64,000 nt of DNA from Corbicula japonica (Eukaryota; Mollusca; Bivalvia; Venerida; Cyrenidae): NCBI GenBank assembly GCA_038501625.1, contig JAZAYU010000010.1, forward strand, positions 10,310,604 through 10,374,603, in the 5' to 3' direction. The position numbers were made by a program, and so were the translations under genes. Below, in pieces: positions 12,671-24,943 of the stretch (its first letter is position 1; each line of letters opens with the position of its first letter). The notes beneath the pieces are model-generated. The model was not told where the DNA came from. It worked only from the letters and a program-made list of their open reading frames with translations, and made no database searches.

Positions 12671-12747
12671 CCAAACGTGATGAAAGCGATGATAATAATT
12701 GTGCATGTACTTGCAACTGTAGCCAGTGTGCCTCCCGACCCCTCCCC

Positions 12748-12766
12748 ACCCCCCCCCCCCCCCCCC
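12748..12766 (+). repeat. Poly-C tract
   Basis: A C run within a CCCGACCCCTCCCC context. Confidence 0.85.
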
Positions 12767-12884
12767 AACCTGTGGGTACCTGTTATGAACTTATGAGGGT
12801 TATTCAGTCAAATCATTTAATTAACTATTAATGGACACACCCAAATTCAAAGTAAGGTAATTACATCCACATACTCGGTGATCA

Positions 12885-13070
12885 AAGGCAAGCTTAAGGA
12901 CTTTGTGACTAGGTTTGAGACCGGGATAAGTGCAAAGGCTCCAGCTTATTTTGTGCAGGGCCATGGTCAAATGAGGACCGGTCGGTGACAGTACTTAGCT
13001 GCATAGACTTACTTTGTGTCTACCCGTCAATCTGCTTTGATTGGACAAACAAAATTTCGATCTGCGCTAG
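12885..13070 (-). repeat. Dispersed repeat of about 200 bp, copy 2
   Basis: Counterpart of 11187-11390: GGCAAGCTTAAGGACTTTGT, GGGCCATGGTCAAATGAGGA and AAAATTTCGATCTG. Confidence 0.65.
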
Positions 13071-13568
13071 TCGGTTTGCTACTGCGATCGACTCTGTTCA
13101 GGGCTTATTTTAATATATATATTTTTTTCGGCGTTAGCTGTCTAAGCTCACTTTTGACCTAGTTTTTCGACCAATGAAATGTTGTAAATAATACTCGTAT
13201 TCTCTTATTATGCAGAGGGAAAATGAAATAAACTATTTCGATTGGTAGCTATTTACACCAGAGAGGCATCTAGCAGGCTGGAGAGGTATCTAGAGGGATT
13301 TTATTATTATGCAGCGGAAAAATCAAATAGATTAATTAGATTGTATGTTAGTGGGTGTTGTATTGGAGGAAAAACATATTTACGATTTTAGTAACCAGTT
13401 AGGTCAATATTGATGGCTTAAATACAATATTATATGGAATATTCTTGGGTGTCACTTGCATACAATACACAGTGTAAAACGAAAGAGAAGTGTAGATATT
13501 TCTAGTTCTTACTGGTTCCTTTCTAGTTCCTTTGATACTGATTGTTAATTTCAAGTTCGTAAGACAAG
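13071..13568. other. No gene recognised
   Basis: A short local duplication at 13262-13295 (GAGAGGCATCTAG / GAGAGGTATCTAG); otherwise nothing. Confidence 0.45.
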
Positions 13569-13640
13569 TTCATTGTAGTGTAGTGGCTAACACTCTCGCC
13601 TCTCAAGCGGAGGCCCCGGGTTCAATACTCAGGACGGACA
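13569..13640 (+). tRNA. tRNA-Glu(CTC)-like sequence, probably a pseudogene or SINE head
   Basis: The A box TAGTGTAGTGG has a perfect 4-bp D stem (GTGT/ACAC). The anticodon loop is CTCTCAA (anticodon CTC, Glu) on a stem with one mismatch, and a GTTCAATAC T loop sits on a stem with one mismatch. A TTTTTT pol III terminator follows at 13642. The 7-bp acceptor stem pairs at only about three positions, so a functional tRNA is unlikely. Confidence 0.45.
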
Positions 13641-15036
13641 CTTTTTTAAACTTAATATACGTAAAAGTTGGTAGATTTCGCTCTTGTAACAGTCTGTTAT
13701 TATTTATATTTATTAAATTTCAAGGACATTTATTCATCTTGAATTCTCACTCTACACGAGGTATTTTATTGAAACTGAATATTTTGCTTTTTTAATCGAC
13801 TTGTTATCACTGTATGAAATTGTTGCAACAGCTTCAACATTTTTTTTGACAGACACTTTCAATAAATTTATGAGTTGTCATGATTCGGTCGCTTAATCTC
13901 TAAGTCATACTAAGAAGGCAGGGAGGGTTCGTCAACAGCTATAACAAATAAAATAAAATAACTCTGCTTTGCCTCTCTGTATTTCTTTCTTTCTTATATA
14001 CATGTATATATAAATCTTTTCCATCAACGCCGTTTATCTTTTTTAAAGATATTTCTTGTTTAATCATTAAGAAATACTTTGTTCGGTATATTGTCCATCT
14101 AAAATGCGGAGTTAACCAGTCTTTTCTCCGAATTGTTGGCCATTTTGAATATCCAAATTTGGTCAATCTCTGTAAAATAAATATAAGCTGCCGGACATGT
14201 TTTTTCGTGTAGTTTATGTAATTCATGTCACCAGCTGGACCAACAAATAACCTATAAAAGGATAACCTGATTCTGCAACTTAGTTAGGAAACACCTGTGA
14301 TTGTGTCATTGTATACTTATGGTTCAAATGTGTATAACGATATATCAGAAACAAATCTGACAGTTTGTCAATTATAGCCTATTTTGGCATATTATTTACG
14401 CGAACGCAAAAATGGAAAAAAATGTAAATATCCACCTTTAAACATATTATTTCTGATTTATCAAACCTGCAAAGAGATATGATCGTCTGCTTATTATTCC
14501 CATGTCATTCGATATAAAAATCAATCCGCATAATTACATTAAGCCTGCAAAACCAACAGAAATATCTGTCACTTTTCCCCCACCCACAATAAGATGATCC
14601 TCATTTTAATAACACTACATTACACTTATTATGAATTTCAACCTACCCGTAAGCCGCGGATGCATCCTGGTCATTTATATTTTCAGTAAATGTAAAGATT
14701 ATTCAAATTGTATGTAAATGAAGTGTTCAGATCGCTGTTATGAAAATGAAACAAGCAATATGCCTTGCTCTTAGCTTGATGAGCCAAGTGACAGAAGAAA
14801 TTAAGGTGCTGGTCAGAAGTAAATTGTGTGTAATGGGGCGTGGGGCCTCAATCTTGTTTTGGAGATTATCTACAGAAGTTCTGCCCTTTTGGCGCCGAGG
14901 TGGTCAGAGAACCTCACCCAGTGAAACTATGGGAGACTGGTGCATCGCCAGATTTATATTAACATAAATTTCAAAAGTTCTTGCATTTAACTTGCAAACT
15001 TTAAAACTGACACTGAATCGTTATAATTATGGCGAA
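13641..15036. other. No feature recognised
   Basis: AT-rich. The frame at 14740-14967 starts MKMKQAICLALSLM but has no homology I know and no splice context. Confidence 0.45.
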
Positions 15037-15056
15037 AGTGGTGATGATGATGAAAA

Positions 15057-15117
<61 letters not shown>

Positions 15118-15118
15118 A
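15037..15118 (+). repeat. GAT/GGT microsatellite
   Basis: GATGATGAT runs with a central GGTGGTGGT block. Confidence 0.9.
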
Positions 15119-15126
15119 TTTCTCCA

Positions 15127-15245
15127 GGTCTTAGATGCTGAGATAGGATGCCAGTCTGAGACTTCAGCTATCTTGATTGGTTGAAATTATGCACAGTTTC
15201 ATAATTGACAAAGAGGAGGTTTGAGATCTGAGACTGGATTCCCAC
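15127..15245. repeat. Family B palindrome copy, diverged
   Basis: GATGCCAGTCTGAGACTTCA, CTTGATTGGTTGAAATTATG and TTTGAGATCTGAGACTGGAT. Confidence 0.6.
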
Positions 15246-16973
15246 GTACTTAAATAAATATGCTCAAGGTCAGTACTGGCATGCGGGTAAATAACAGTTT
15301 TGCGGTTGTCGCAAATGGTAAATATAATTGGACGTAAGTAAAATACCATAATTATCTATTTTTAAACAGTTAGTTGTAATATTATTACACATTGCGATCA
15401 CGATTGTTGTTCTATTACTGCATTCTATAGCAGAACCTGTGGTTAGTTTTAACATTTATTCATATAAGATTGATGTCAATTATTTAAAAAGTGTTTGCAT
15501 TATATTATTGTTACATGTACATTCTGTGCAGTTCCAATGTCGTAAAGCAAAAAAATTGACGAAACGTTCGCTGGTTGAAAAAAAGAGAAGCTATTGTTAA
15601 AGAATCCAACTTGTTTTTACTTGCGAAGATGAGGCCAAAGTTTCTTCATTTTAATCCGGGCAGACAGGATAAACTGTAATAAGATTTTTACGACATCTAA
15701 AATATATTGCGTCTGTCATTTCTATTCAAATTATGTATTTAGATAATTAGAACCTTCTTCTAGCGCAACGTAAACGTTTTCTTATTCAAATTGTGTATAT
15801 TTTGACACTTTAATAATTGGATTTTAAAGTTTTCACCCATAAATATATACAATGTCACCCGCAGCTGGGTTATGCTATATACTTTAAACCTATTTCGCCT
15901 TTTCAGAAAACCCTCGCTCTTAGATTTCAAATAAGCACTTAATTTTTCAAATGAGCTTAAATAATTGCAAGTTACAGCAGACGGTTTCAATACCTAAATT
16001 TATATTTTTGGTGCACAATTATTTTAATGAAAACTTTACACGAAACAATTCTCATTGCAGAGAAAGAAGTCCAACCAAGTGCATCCAAGTTACATAGATC
16101 TTGTCATTGGTTGTTATTTTGTCCGATTGTTTTCCTCTCGCTGTTTGTCGGTGACAAAAAGTTTATTTTGTGTTAGTTTTTCGTCGTTGTGTTTTCTTTC
16201 CAGTTCCAGGCCCCCTTCTAGATCTTCTATGCTTTCTTACGTCATTAAATTTTTCTGACGTCATTTATTTCCCTGTTCGTCTGCCCTCCGATAATGATAC
16301 CATGTAGTGTTCGTTTATTTTTATTAATGTACGAAACTACAACTTTTTGTTGCAGAATTGCAAAAGGGCATGTGAACAGCGTACATTTGACATTTATCAA
16401 AATTTAATCTCTTCTTTTAATTGTCTAGCTAAAACCAACAAATTAGATTTTAAATCACCGCTCTCTTGTTCAACAATGCCTGAAATTTGCATTTTATGGG
16501 AAGGAAGATGAAATGAGCACGTCAACCATTGAGACTGTGATCGATTGAGATGGGATCCTTGACGATATAGTTTGTTAAATGAGTTTTTCATGGCATCTTT
16601 TTAAAGTTACATCTTAAAAAACGGCAAGCATCCGTCTTTAAATGCTTCAGTTTTTGTTATGTTGGCAGAAGATATGGCGCAATGCATTTTCTTGTTAAAA
16701 GCATGTGCATGATACTGTTTTTGTGGTCTAGTTTTCTTAAGTACAAAAACTGTTTTAGTGCAAAAATAATGACACTTAACGTTAAAAGTAATAACCGAAA
16801 ATGCATGTTAGATTCTACTTACAAATTTGAAAGAATATGCGCAGAAGAAACCTGTAAAATACTTTGTTATCGCACTTAGATTTCATATGAATCAGTCTTT
16901 GTATTCTGTGCATTGATGTAAATAATTACAATATTTACAATATTTATTTCTTTGACATTCTGTCCCTGTATTA
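15246..16973. other. No feature recognised
   Basis: AT-rich with short chance frames. Confidence 0.45.
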
Positions 16974-17140
16974 TGTGGAGGGTATACGATGCAAGATATC
17001 CATAAACGGGGTACGTTTGGGGCCGTCTTAGGGTAGTCACGTGATAATATCTTACTTTCTGGCCAAAACCCGCATGAAAATTAAATATTGCTGCCCAAAA
17101 TGTGGGTTCGAGCAACTCCACTGATCCGCCTCCGATACAA
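16974..17140 (-). repeat. Family C element
   Basis: GATGCAAGATATCCATAAAC, CGTTTGGGGCCGTCTTAGGG and AAATTAAATATTGCTGCCC. Confidence 0.8.
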
Positions 17141-18504
17141 GTGATTTTAAACATCAAAGCTATTTAAATGCAAAAAAAACCATCAAAGAGTAAAGGTGCA
17201 TCTTGTATTAATTTTCTTTAAATGTTTTATTTTGTTTTGTAATCAAATATGATATTTTAGATCAATGATTTTTTTATATATTGCATTCCAAGCGTAGTCG
17301 TATATCACAATATGTTATTACATTACATATTATTTATATTTTCTTCTTAAAGTTAGAAATGTATGTAACTAATGTAAAAGGAAATGGATATCGGTAATAT
17401 TTAGAAAGGGGCATGATCTTGGTTTTCTTTTCAAACGCATTAATTTTCCAGATATCATTGAGCACTTACGATAAACAATATTATGAAAATGATCAATCGT
17501 TCCAGCTCGGCGATCTCCGGCAAGCTTCGGATATACACATAGAATCACGTAAAAGCGTGATCCGAGTGAAAACTGATTTCATCTGAAATCATCTTCTTGT
17601 GAATTTGTTGTCGTTTTTTTATATAAAAATGCAATTATCATCATATCGCATTTTTAAAACTATTATTTCAGCTCTGCCAAATCTCATATCCTTATTATTT
17701 CGGGTGTGTGCGTGCGTGAGGGTGCGTCTGTGAGTGTGTGCGTCCGCGTGTGTGTTTGCGTGCGTGTGAGGACATGTTGATTCGGACAAGAAATAACCCA
17801 ATTCGTAGTAATTTGAATAAGCTAAATTTTAAAAATGTTATGCTCTAAATTTATTTCTATTTCATATGCCTCGCTTTATGATTTCCTCATCTGACATGCC
17901 GAAAGTAAAACTACAACGTTAGATTTAAAATGAAAATTTCTGGCATCCTGGTTATCAGGTGATGGGGTATTTAGTTTCATTTTTACCCTTTGATGCCTGA
18001 CCTTTTAGGCAATTTTAATTACAAGTCATCAGCAATGAAATTTATTGTTATGCGCATATATTAACAATTTTAATGTATCTCTCACTTGTGATATTTGATC
18101 AACTCCTTCCAACTTATTTATTGACCAAAATGACAAAGTTATGTCGGATACGGTGAAATTATTGAAACTCGAACATTTTATCCTATGCAAAGTAAATGAT
18201 ATGCAAATTACATACGCACTGTGATGCTTATATATAATGTTTCAAACTTATTGTGATTTATGTGCCATGACGATCGTCTGCATATTAAGTGCCCAAAAGC
18301 TGCATGGTATAAGGGTTTTATGTAAGTATCTACATACTTTAATAGATGATTTATTTTTCTATACCGCATTATATATTCTGTACATATTTTAACAGAAAAA
18401 AAATCTTTGAATTACAAGTTATTTTGAATGTTAAAGGTTTGACATTCACTGCGTTCGTAGGTGAAGATTTGCCCTATTGCGCTAACGCAAGAAAATAAGT
18501 ATAG
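17141..18504. other. No gene; GT-rich stretch at 17703-17770
   Basis: A degenerate GTGTGCGTGCGTGAGGGTGC purine/pyrimidine alternation; the rest is AT-rich without features. Confidence 0.5.
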
Positions 18505-18606
18505 GTTATAGTTTATTTTGAGGCTTGTATGAAAATTAAACGGTCAGGCCCAGCGCAGCTGGGCGACCGTTTAATTTTTCATACAAGCCTCAAAATAAAC
18601 TATAAC
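18505..18606. repeat. Long near-perfect hairpin
   Basis: The left arm starts GTTATAGTTTATTTTGAGGC and ends AAACGGTC (18505-18545). The right arm (about 18564-18606) is its reverse complement with one extra T. The loop contains a second hairpin, CCCAGC-GCA-GCTGGG. No ORF. Confidence 0.9.
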
Positions 18607-18650
18607 GTATATAATGGTCGAAATTATTTTAGGCCAGTCAGCGTACCCCA

Positions 18651-19712
18651 AAATAGCATCGAAGTGTGAAGAAATTGCAAAAGAATTGATTTGTAGGTAT
18701 TTTGTTAGAAGAACATGTCTACTTTAAAGGGTAAAAAGTTGCAATTTGAAAACTGATTGGAAATTTGGAAAAAAACGCATTTGAACTGACTGACCAAAAA
18801 AGTCTCCGAATTTAAAACATATCCATTTGTTGGATAAATTTAAAGCATTGATCATAGTTTTAATAAAACTATTGCCATAGAATGCTGAAGAATGACATTA
18901 TTGAACTAGTAAATGTTTAAAACTTGCCATAGTTTCATTTTGGCTTGCAATCTTGCGAAATCAGAACATTTTTAGATGTTATTTTACCCCACCCACTTAA
19001 GTAAAAATTATCAAAATGGCATGAAATTGTGAGGAAAATGCAAAAGAATTGATTTGTATTTTTTTGTTAGAAGAACATGTCTACTTTAAAGGGTAAAAAG
19101 TTGCAATTTGAAAACTGATGGGAAATTGGGAAAAAACTCATATGAACTGACCGACCGATAAAAATTTGCATATTTTCAACATACCGATTTTAGATAAAAT
19201 TAAAGCATTGATCAAAGTTTTAATAAAACTATTGTCATAGAATACTGAAGAATGACGTTTTTGAACTAGTAACTGTTTAAAACTTGCCATAGTTTCATTT
19301 TGGTTCGCAATCTTGCGAAATCAGAACATTTTTAGAGGTCATTATACCCCGCCCACTTAAGTAAAAATCAGAAAAGCATCAAATTGTGAGGAAAATGTAA
19401 AATAATTGATTTTTATGTTTTTTGTAAGAAACACGTGTCTTCTTTAAAGGACAAAAAGTTGCAATTTGAAAACTGATGGGAAATTTCAAACAAAAAACAC
19501 TTGAACTGACTGACCGATAAAATGTGCAAATTTAAAACGTATCCATTTTTGGATAAAATTAAAATATTGATCATAGTTTTAATAAAACTTTCGTCAAAGA
19601 ATACTGGAGGATGTCGTAAATGTTCAAAACTTGCCATAGTTTCATTTCGGTTTGCAATCTTGCAAAATCAGAACACAATTAGAGGTTATTTTACCCCACC
19701 CACTAAAGTAAA
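18651..19712 (+). repeat. Three tandem copies of a unit of about 360 bp
   Basis: The marker AAGAATTGATTTG lies at 18681, 19044 and (changed) 19401, giving periods 363 and 357. Each unit has GGGTAAAAAGTTGCAATTTG, then TTAATAAAACTATTG, CTTGCCATAGTTTCATTT and ACCCCACCCACTTAAGT. Copies are moderately diverged. Confidence 0.92.
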
Positions 19713-20299
19713 TATTAATATTTTGATACAATATAAATTTGTTTTATTCTTTTTCAATTCTTTAAATACAATGTAAAACTGCATAAATATGATACACCTA
19801 AGTTTATTATTTATCAATATAATTAAGAAAACGAAAACTGTACATGCATAGTAGGTGGTCGAACTTCGTTAAAATTCGTATATTTGGAGAAAAGGGTTGT
19901 TCAAGTTCATATGTATTCATCAATATCTAATTCTTCCCGAGTTGGAGAATTTGAACACCCAAAGCAACAACTCTCAAAAAATCTACAACTCTGATAACAT
20001 TCCAAGCCATGTTTTCTAAAAGAACTACATTGTTACTTTAATAAAGGCAACGGTTGACATTTAAAATATTGTCATGTGCAGGAGGCAGAGAAAAAATACT
20101 TGTTACCAGTCAAATCCCACCCCTGGTCTTCAGGTTTAAGCATTGTATTTCCAACCCAGATCTGGCTCTGAATATAAACGTGTTTATAATAAAAAATGCT
20201 GTGTCTAATGTTGGAGATAATGTATGAACTTGCACAAATAACGTCCTTTTCATCACCTTCACTGTAAATTTTTGATCTTGGTGTATCTAGCGATATAGA
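19713..20299. other. No clear feature
   Basis: May include the downstream, unrecognisable part of the decayed transposon protein at 20300-20640. Confidence 0.4.
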
Positions 20300-20640
20300 T
20301 GGAGATCTGTCTTATAACACGAGGATAGTCTTTTCACCTAGTTTTCCTACATCTTTGTCTGATTGACTCGCCATGAACTGTTTCTCAGCTTCTTGCGTCT
20401 ATATTAACAAACTCCTCCTTTATTGCAGATGACTTTCCTATTCTTAATATGTGAGAAGTTAAATCACAACCAGTAATGGCATGCCAAAGAAGTAACAGAT
20501 CACATTTATTTCAGAAAACACAGACTGCATATTTTGATGTTCTAGATCTTTCTCGGTGATGGTCTTTTAGGCCTTATATCGGATCGCACGTACACTTTCT
20601 GTGCTGAGTCTTCTTCAACGACACATGTGATCTCTTGCTC
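20300..20640 (-). pseudogene. Decayed fragment of a 'HALTGCD' transposon-associated protein
   Basis: On the minus strand, 20501 to about 20385 reads CDLLLLWHAITGCDLTSHIL then RIGKSSAIKEEFVN before a TGA. The HA-x-TGCDxTS...GK-S/T-A pattern is one I associate with uncharacterised, repeat-encoded proteins common in molluscs and cnidarians. Flanking frames are interrupted by stops (TGA at 20515, TGA and TAG-type stops below), so it is not functional. No start, end or termini can be placed. Confidence 0.4.
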
Positions 20641-21289
20641 AGCTCTTCATGGAACCATTAATTATTCTGTTTTGTACATTTCTGGTATATATAGTGTCCT
20701 GAAGTTCGATGGGTCTGACAGAACAAACATCTGCACCTCTCTTCAGACTTTTAATTTTTTGAACATGTGACGCAATTGTCATTATTACATTGTTATTGTA
20801 GTCACAGTCGTTTTGGGGTGAAGAGAGTCTCAAATATGGTCTGTGTAACATCGTGGATACACAAGATTCTATCCTTGCTGGTGCTGTTGACGGTGCAATA
20901 ACCTTTACCACGGTGTGTCACAGCCTTCAAATAAAGAATATAATTGGCCTTTATGATTTGCAAAAAATGTGAAAGTGAGATTTTAATTTCAAAATCCAAG
21001 TCAAATATATACAAACGTAACAGCATTTATTTAAAATGAAAAGCATTTATTCTAACCACCATTTCAGAAGTTAATGTTCACATTAGCAGAACCGAAAGGA
21101 TGAATGAAAACCATTGTCCTGATGATGCAGCATTTTCTAAAACGTGTATTTAAAAATATGAACATGCATGTCAGGAATTTGGATAAACAGAAAACACAGC
21201 ATCCCCAAGCAGCCAAAACTTAGAGAGGAAAAGAGAGCATGTGTTATAAAACGATCGATTTCAAATAAGACACCACAAATAATAAACAA

Positions 21290-21680
21290 AAAGGGGTCTA
21301 TTAGGGTTACCGCCTAGGAACGGTCAGTGATAAAACAATTAGTTACTGGGGGTACAAACCTGGTTCTAGGGTTCACCAACCCCACACTTGCCCCAACAAG
21401 TTACCATATGAACAAACAAGTAAAAGTTGTCTTCAAAGTTGGTGTAATAACTCCAACCCACCTAAAACTCGACATTGTTGCACGCAAAATCACACAAACA
21501 TAAGAAGCTAATAGTATTGTAATGCAAAAGGGCAGATAGTCAATGATCTTACTGAGACCGAGTCTGGAGTCAAATCAGCAAGAACAAGATGACACGTTGA
21601 CACAAGATTTCATAAACTCTTAAACCCCTGTCACCGTCGTGCAACCAAAGAGGTGCATTTTATTTTCTTAAGTTTATAAA
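21290..21680 (+). repeat. Dispersed repeat of about 380 bp, copy 1
   Basis: Shares the order ACACTTGCCCC, CATATGGACAAACA / CATATGAACAAACA, AACTCC-ACCCAC and TTGCA-GCAAAA with 45350-45725. Strongly diverged. Confidence 0.45.
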
Positions 21681-21866
21681 TAAAATCTCGATAGAAAACT
21701 GACTGTGAAATACCTGGATGCAATAGTGATTATAAACTGAACCTGTACTTAATGAAAAAATCCCAACGTTTCTTTCACAGTATTAAATGACATTTTTCTG
21801 TTGTTATAAATATCTGTATTTCAAAATATATTATTTAGTCATAAAGATACAGATACACCCTATTAC

Positions 21867-21952
21867 CTTGGGTTGGCCAGTGCTGTTGGTGAATATCACA
21901 TTCAACTGGCATTCATAGTCGAGTGATGATGATATGGGAATGCCATACGACT
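21867..21952 (-). other. Candidate 86-nt exon, unassigned
   Basis: Flanked by ATTTACAG on the 5' side and CAAG|GTAATA on the 3' side. One frame is open and reads YGIPISSSLDYECQLNVIFT then NSTGQPK, which faintly recalls the FTSGTTGxPK motif of acyl-CoA synthetases but is one residue short. Joining it to the donor at 22540 creates TAG in that frame, so it may be non-coding or chance. Confidence 0.3.
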
Positions 21953-22539
21953 CTGTAAATAATGATGAAAAAATTAATAAATATGTGTAACATTAAATAA
22001 CCATAGCGTAAAATATGTTTACAGTATGAAAAGGCTGTTTTATATAAATATTTTTTTTATATATATTGATGTAAAACTTATTTTTTTAGCGTTTCTTCGT
22101 GTTCCTTGTTAAAGATTAATGTCACAATTTTTTATACACTATACTTTCATTTAAAATAAATTTAGGTACTCCATATTTGCTGATATTGACTGTAAAACAC
22201 GAATAAGACAATTACACCTAAAAGAATTATAGTTATGGTTTTGCTGCGTATTGGCTTGCGTAGTTTTAAAAATCTGCGAAAACCTTCTTGTGAAGGTCAA
22301 TACCAAATCTACGGAAAATAGCCATTATTGGGGATTTATTTCAATATTGTACAATATTTAACTGTTCTGTGTTTACTTTATTGAGTTTAATAATGAAATA
22401 TATAACAAAATAAATGAAAATTCACTGGTTTCCGTTATACGATGAAATCGATCATTTACAGGCATTTTTAAGTCAAGCATTCAAACTAATGCATTAAACA
22501 ATACAAATATATAAAATATGAAATTAATAATCAACTTAC

Positions 22540-22680
22540 ATGACAAAAGTCGTCATTCCAGACAACAATTCTTGCAATAAACACTCGACCTTGTTTGTTT
22601 ACATGCTTCCGGAAGTTCAAAAATGGCGCGTGCAAACTTTATGAGTTCGAGTATGGCGTACCATCACAGCCATAATTGTT
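22540..22680. promoter_or_regulatory. Candidate divergent promoter / first exon
   Basis: CCGGAAGT (ETS type; 22610 region) lies next to AAAATGGCGCG (YY1 type). On the minus strand a strong donor CAT|GTAAGTTG follows at 22540-22534. The combination is typical of housekeeping-type initiation sites, but neither direction leads to a recognised gene. Confidence 0.3.
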
Positions 22681-23082
22681 GAATCATTGAAGCCGAAATT
22701 TAAATGGTCAATTTAAACAATTTCCCCCAACCCACCGGAGTGCAACTTTTTGTTGGATGTATATCTATGTCTGATGTTTCGCAGATGACACTTAGTGAAA
22801 CTTTTGCAATTAGTTCAAGGTGATATGCTACGCTGACTGGACTAACTGACAAAGCAGTCGCCGCCTAAATAACCATATATGGGTATGCAAAAATCAATAG
22901 TCAAAGTAAAAGTAGTTTTGTCATTCAATGGCCCGTAAACATACTGAGAGAATATTTAAGAAAGTGAATTATGAAATTTCTTTATCTGAAAACAACATTT
23001 GAACATTACTGATTCCCAGGAAAACCTGTGTAGCAGTCTATCATTGCTTTGAGTAACAAGGTTTCAACCGTGGAAGTTCCAT

Positions 23083-23320
23083 TTTACCCTTTAATCATTA
23101 AGAAAAATTTTATAGTTTGGTAAAATAGTGTATTTCCGGATCAACGGGCTCATCCGTGTAGTCTGATCACGACCGACACTTCTCCCTGTTAGATTCACTA
23201 GGTGATTTGTGACAAAAAAGTGTAAAATACTGATCAGATGACATTGATTTAATAGCTGATCTTGATCTAAACTGGTCGCCTATGTGATAACAGACATATA
23301 TATGAAATAAAGAGTTAAGA
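23083..23320. repeat. Family A foldback copy, diverged
   Basis: TTTTACCCTTTAATCATT, GTCTGATCACGACCGACAC, TAGCTGATCTTGATCTAAAC and the end AATAAAGAGTTAAG. Confidence 0.65.
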
Positions 23321-24853
23321 AATTTAATAAGATTATCATAAGCCAAACAAGTCAAAGCTAAAATATTTATAAGATTTTCCTTTTTCAAACTTTCTAACTC
23401 ACGTCTCCTTGATCACTGTAGAAGATCGGCGACGAACTATACATGTTTATCAATAAATGTTCGGACAGTATTATGGAGGAAATCGACCTATAATAAACAC
23501 ATTTCAGACGCGCGACTTTATGAGAATTAAGGTTCGAAATATTTGAAAAATACTACATTGTCATTGGCTCAAAAATAATTTCAACCATTATTATTGCTTA
23601 AAGGTAGTTTTGAACCGTGATGCAGGGGTAGTTGATAGGTTTGAAAGGGGCATTAATACCTATCTTTGAATTGATTTCACACAACAAATATGTGTTCTGG
23701 CCATTTTCTTCAACAAAACGAAACACAATTATTTAGATTTCACAATTACGAAGCGTAAGAATCCTGTAGGAAAAAAAAAACACACGCAAAAATGTTCGAC
23801 GTTCGGTATAAAATGGAATTCATTACGTTCGATGATATACTCTTCTTAGTTGTTATTTTAATTTGAAAGAACTGAGACTTTCTATTATTTTCTCATAACT
23901 TATGAGATTTGTTACATATTACGACGATAATGTTGAATAAGAAACCTCGTCTGCTCAACTGTATGACGTCATTTCAAGAATTGACGTCAGGTTACCGAAG
24001 ACAACTTACCACGTGACGTGTCCTTTTTTATGACTCGCTCAATATTAATTGTTTTATGACCGCTCAATTGGAAATTTAACAATCTCACATTTTTATCCTG
24101 CGCTGTGTCACAAATTCTGCACTCTGCATCTGAGGGTACCAATGAAATGACTTGTGTTGAAATAAATAAAACGCTTGGTTATTTCTTTTGCTGATAAAAA
24201 CGATATTTTACAATATCTTGACGTGTGGTTAACAAAAGTGTTTGTCATGAATTTTCTAGCTTATTGTTTCCCAATATTTAGACCAAACACTCACATTAAA
24301 ATTAACAAAAGAAAACACAAGCCGAACAGATCGACATTCCTTGGTATCCATGCACCACAATCTCCCCTTTATTTTAATTTGAGTCTAAAATAATCCTAAA
24401 GTCGCTTCCTTCGACGTTCAATTATAACTGTTTACCCAATATCCTTAAATAATTTGGTTGCTGGGATTTTCTATGACTAAACATGCATTTGTTTGTGTTT
24501 TACAAGGCATTATAAGAAGCGATTAGGATGAAAGTGTTTAGAGAGAAAATACATCTCACTTGTGATACGGTTAAATAAGAAATGCGCCTAATTTGGACAG
24601 TGATTCAGTTTTGACGGGGAAAAAAAAGATGTTTTTCTTCCGTTAAATATCCGGTCGGATATTAAATATACCTTACACCACCGGGAAAGAAAAATAAATT
24701 GCTTTTGTATCCGTAAAGATTATTTTGAGTATTTCGCGAATGGCACAGAAATTATCATAAAGTCCTTTGCAAAACTTTCTTTAACTTTGCAAATGTTTTT
24801 GCGCGCTGTTAATTTAAATCTTAGCAGTAACGCAATTTAGTCATATTTAGGTA

Positions 24854-24943
24854 TATTAGATGCCGCAAGTATCGCGGATTACCTCCCTTTACATTACGTA
24901 TATTCAATGCCACAAGTATTGAAGATTACCTCCCTTTATATTA
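24854..24943 (+). repeat. 47-bp tandem duplication
   Basis: ATGCCGCAAGTAT and ATGCCACAAGTAT at 24860 and 24907, each followed by GATTACCTCCCTTTA. Confidence 0.85.

Noticed and set aside
14740..14967. 75-codon frame with hydrophobic start resembling a signal peptide
   Set aside because: No recognisable domain and no supporting exon structure; expected by chance in 64 kb.
21867..21952. Acyl-CoA synthetase AMP-binding motif exon
   Set aside because: The motif lacks one residue, no neighbouring exon of that family was found and the only upstream donor gives a stop codon.
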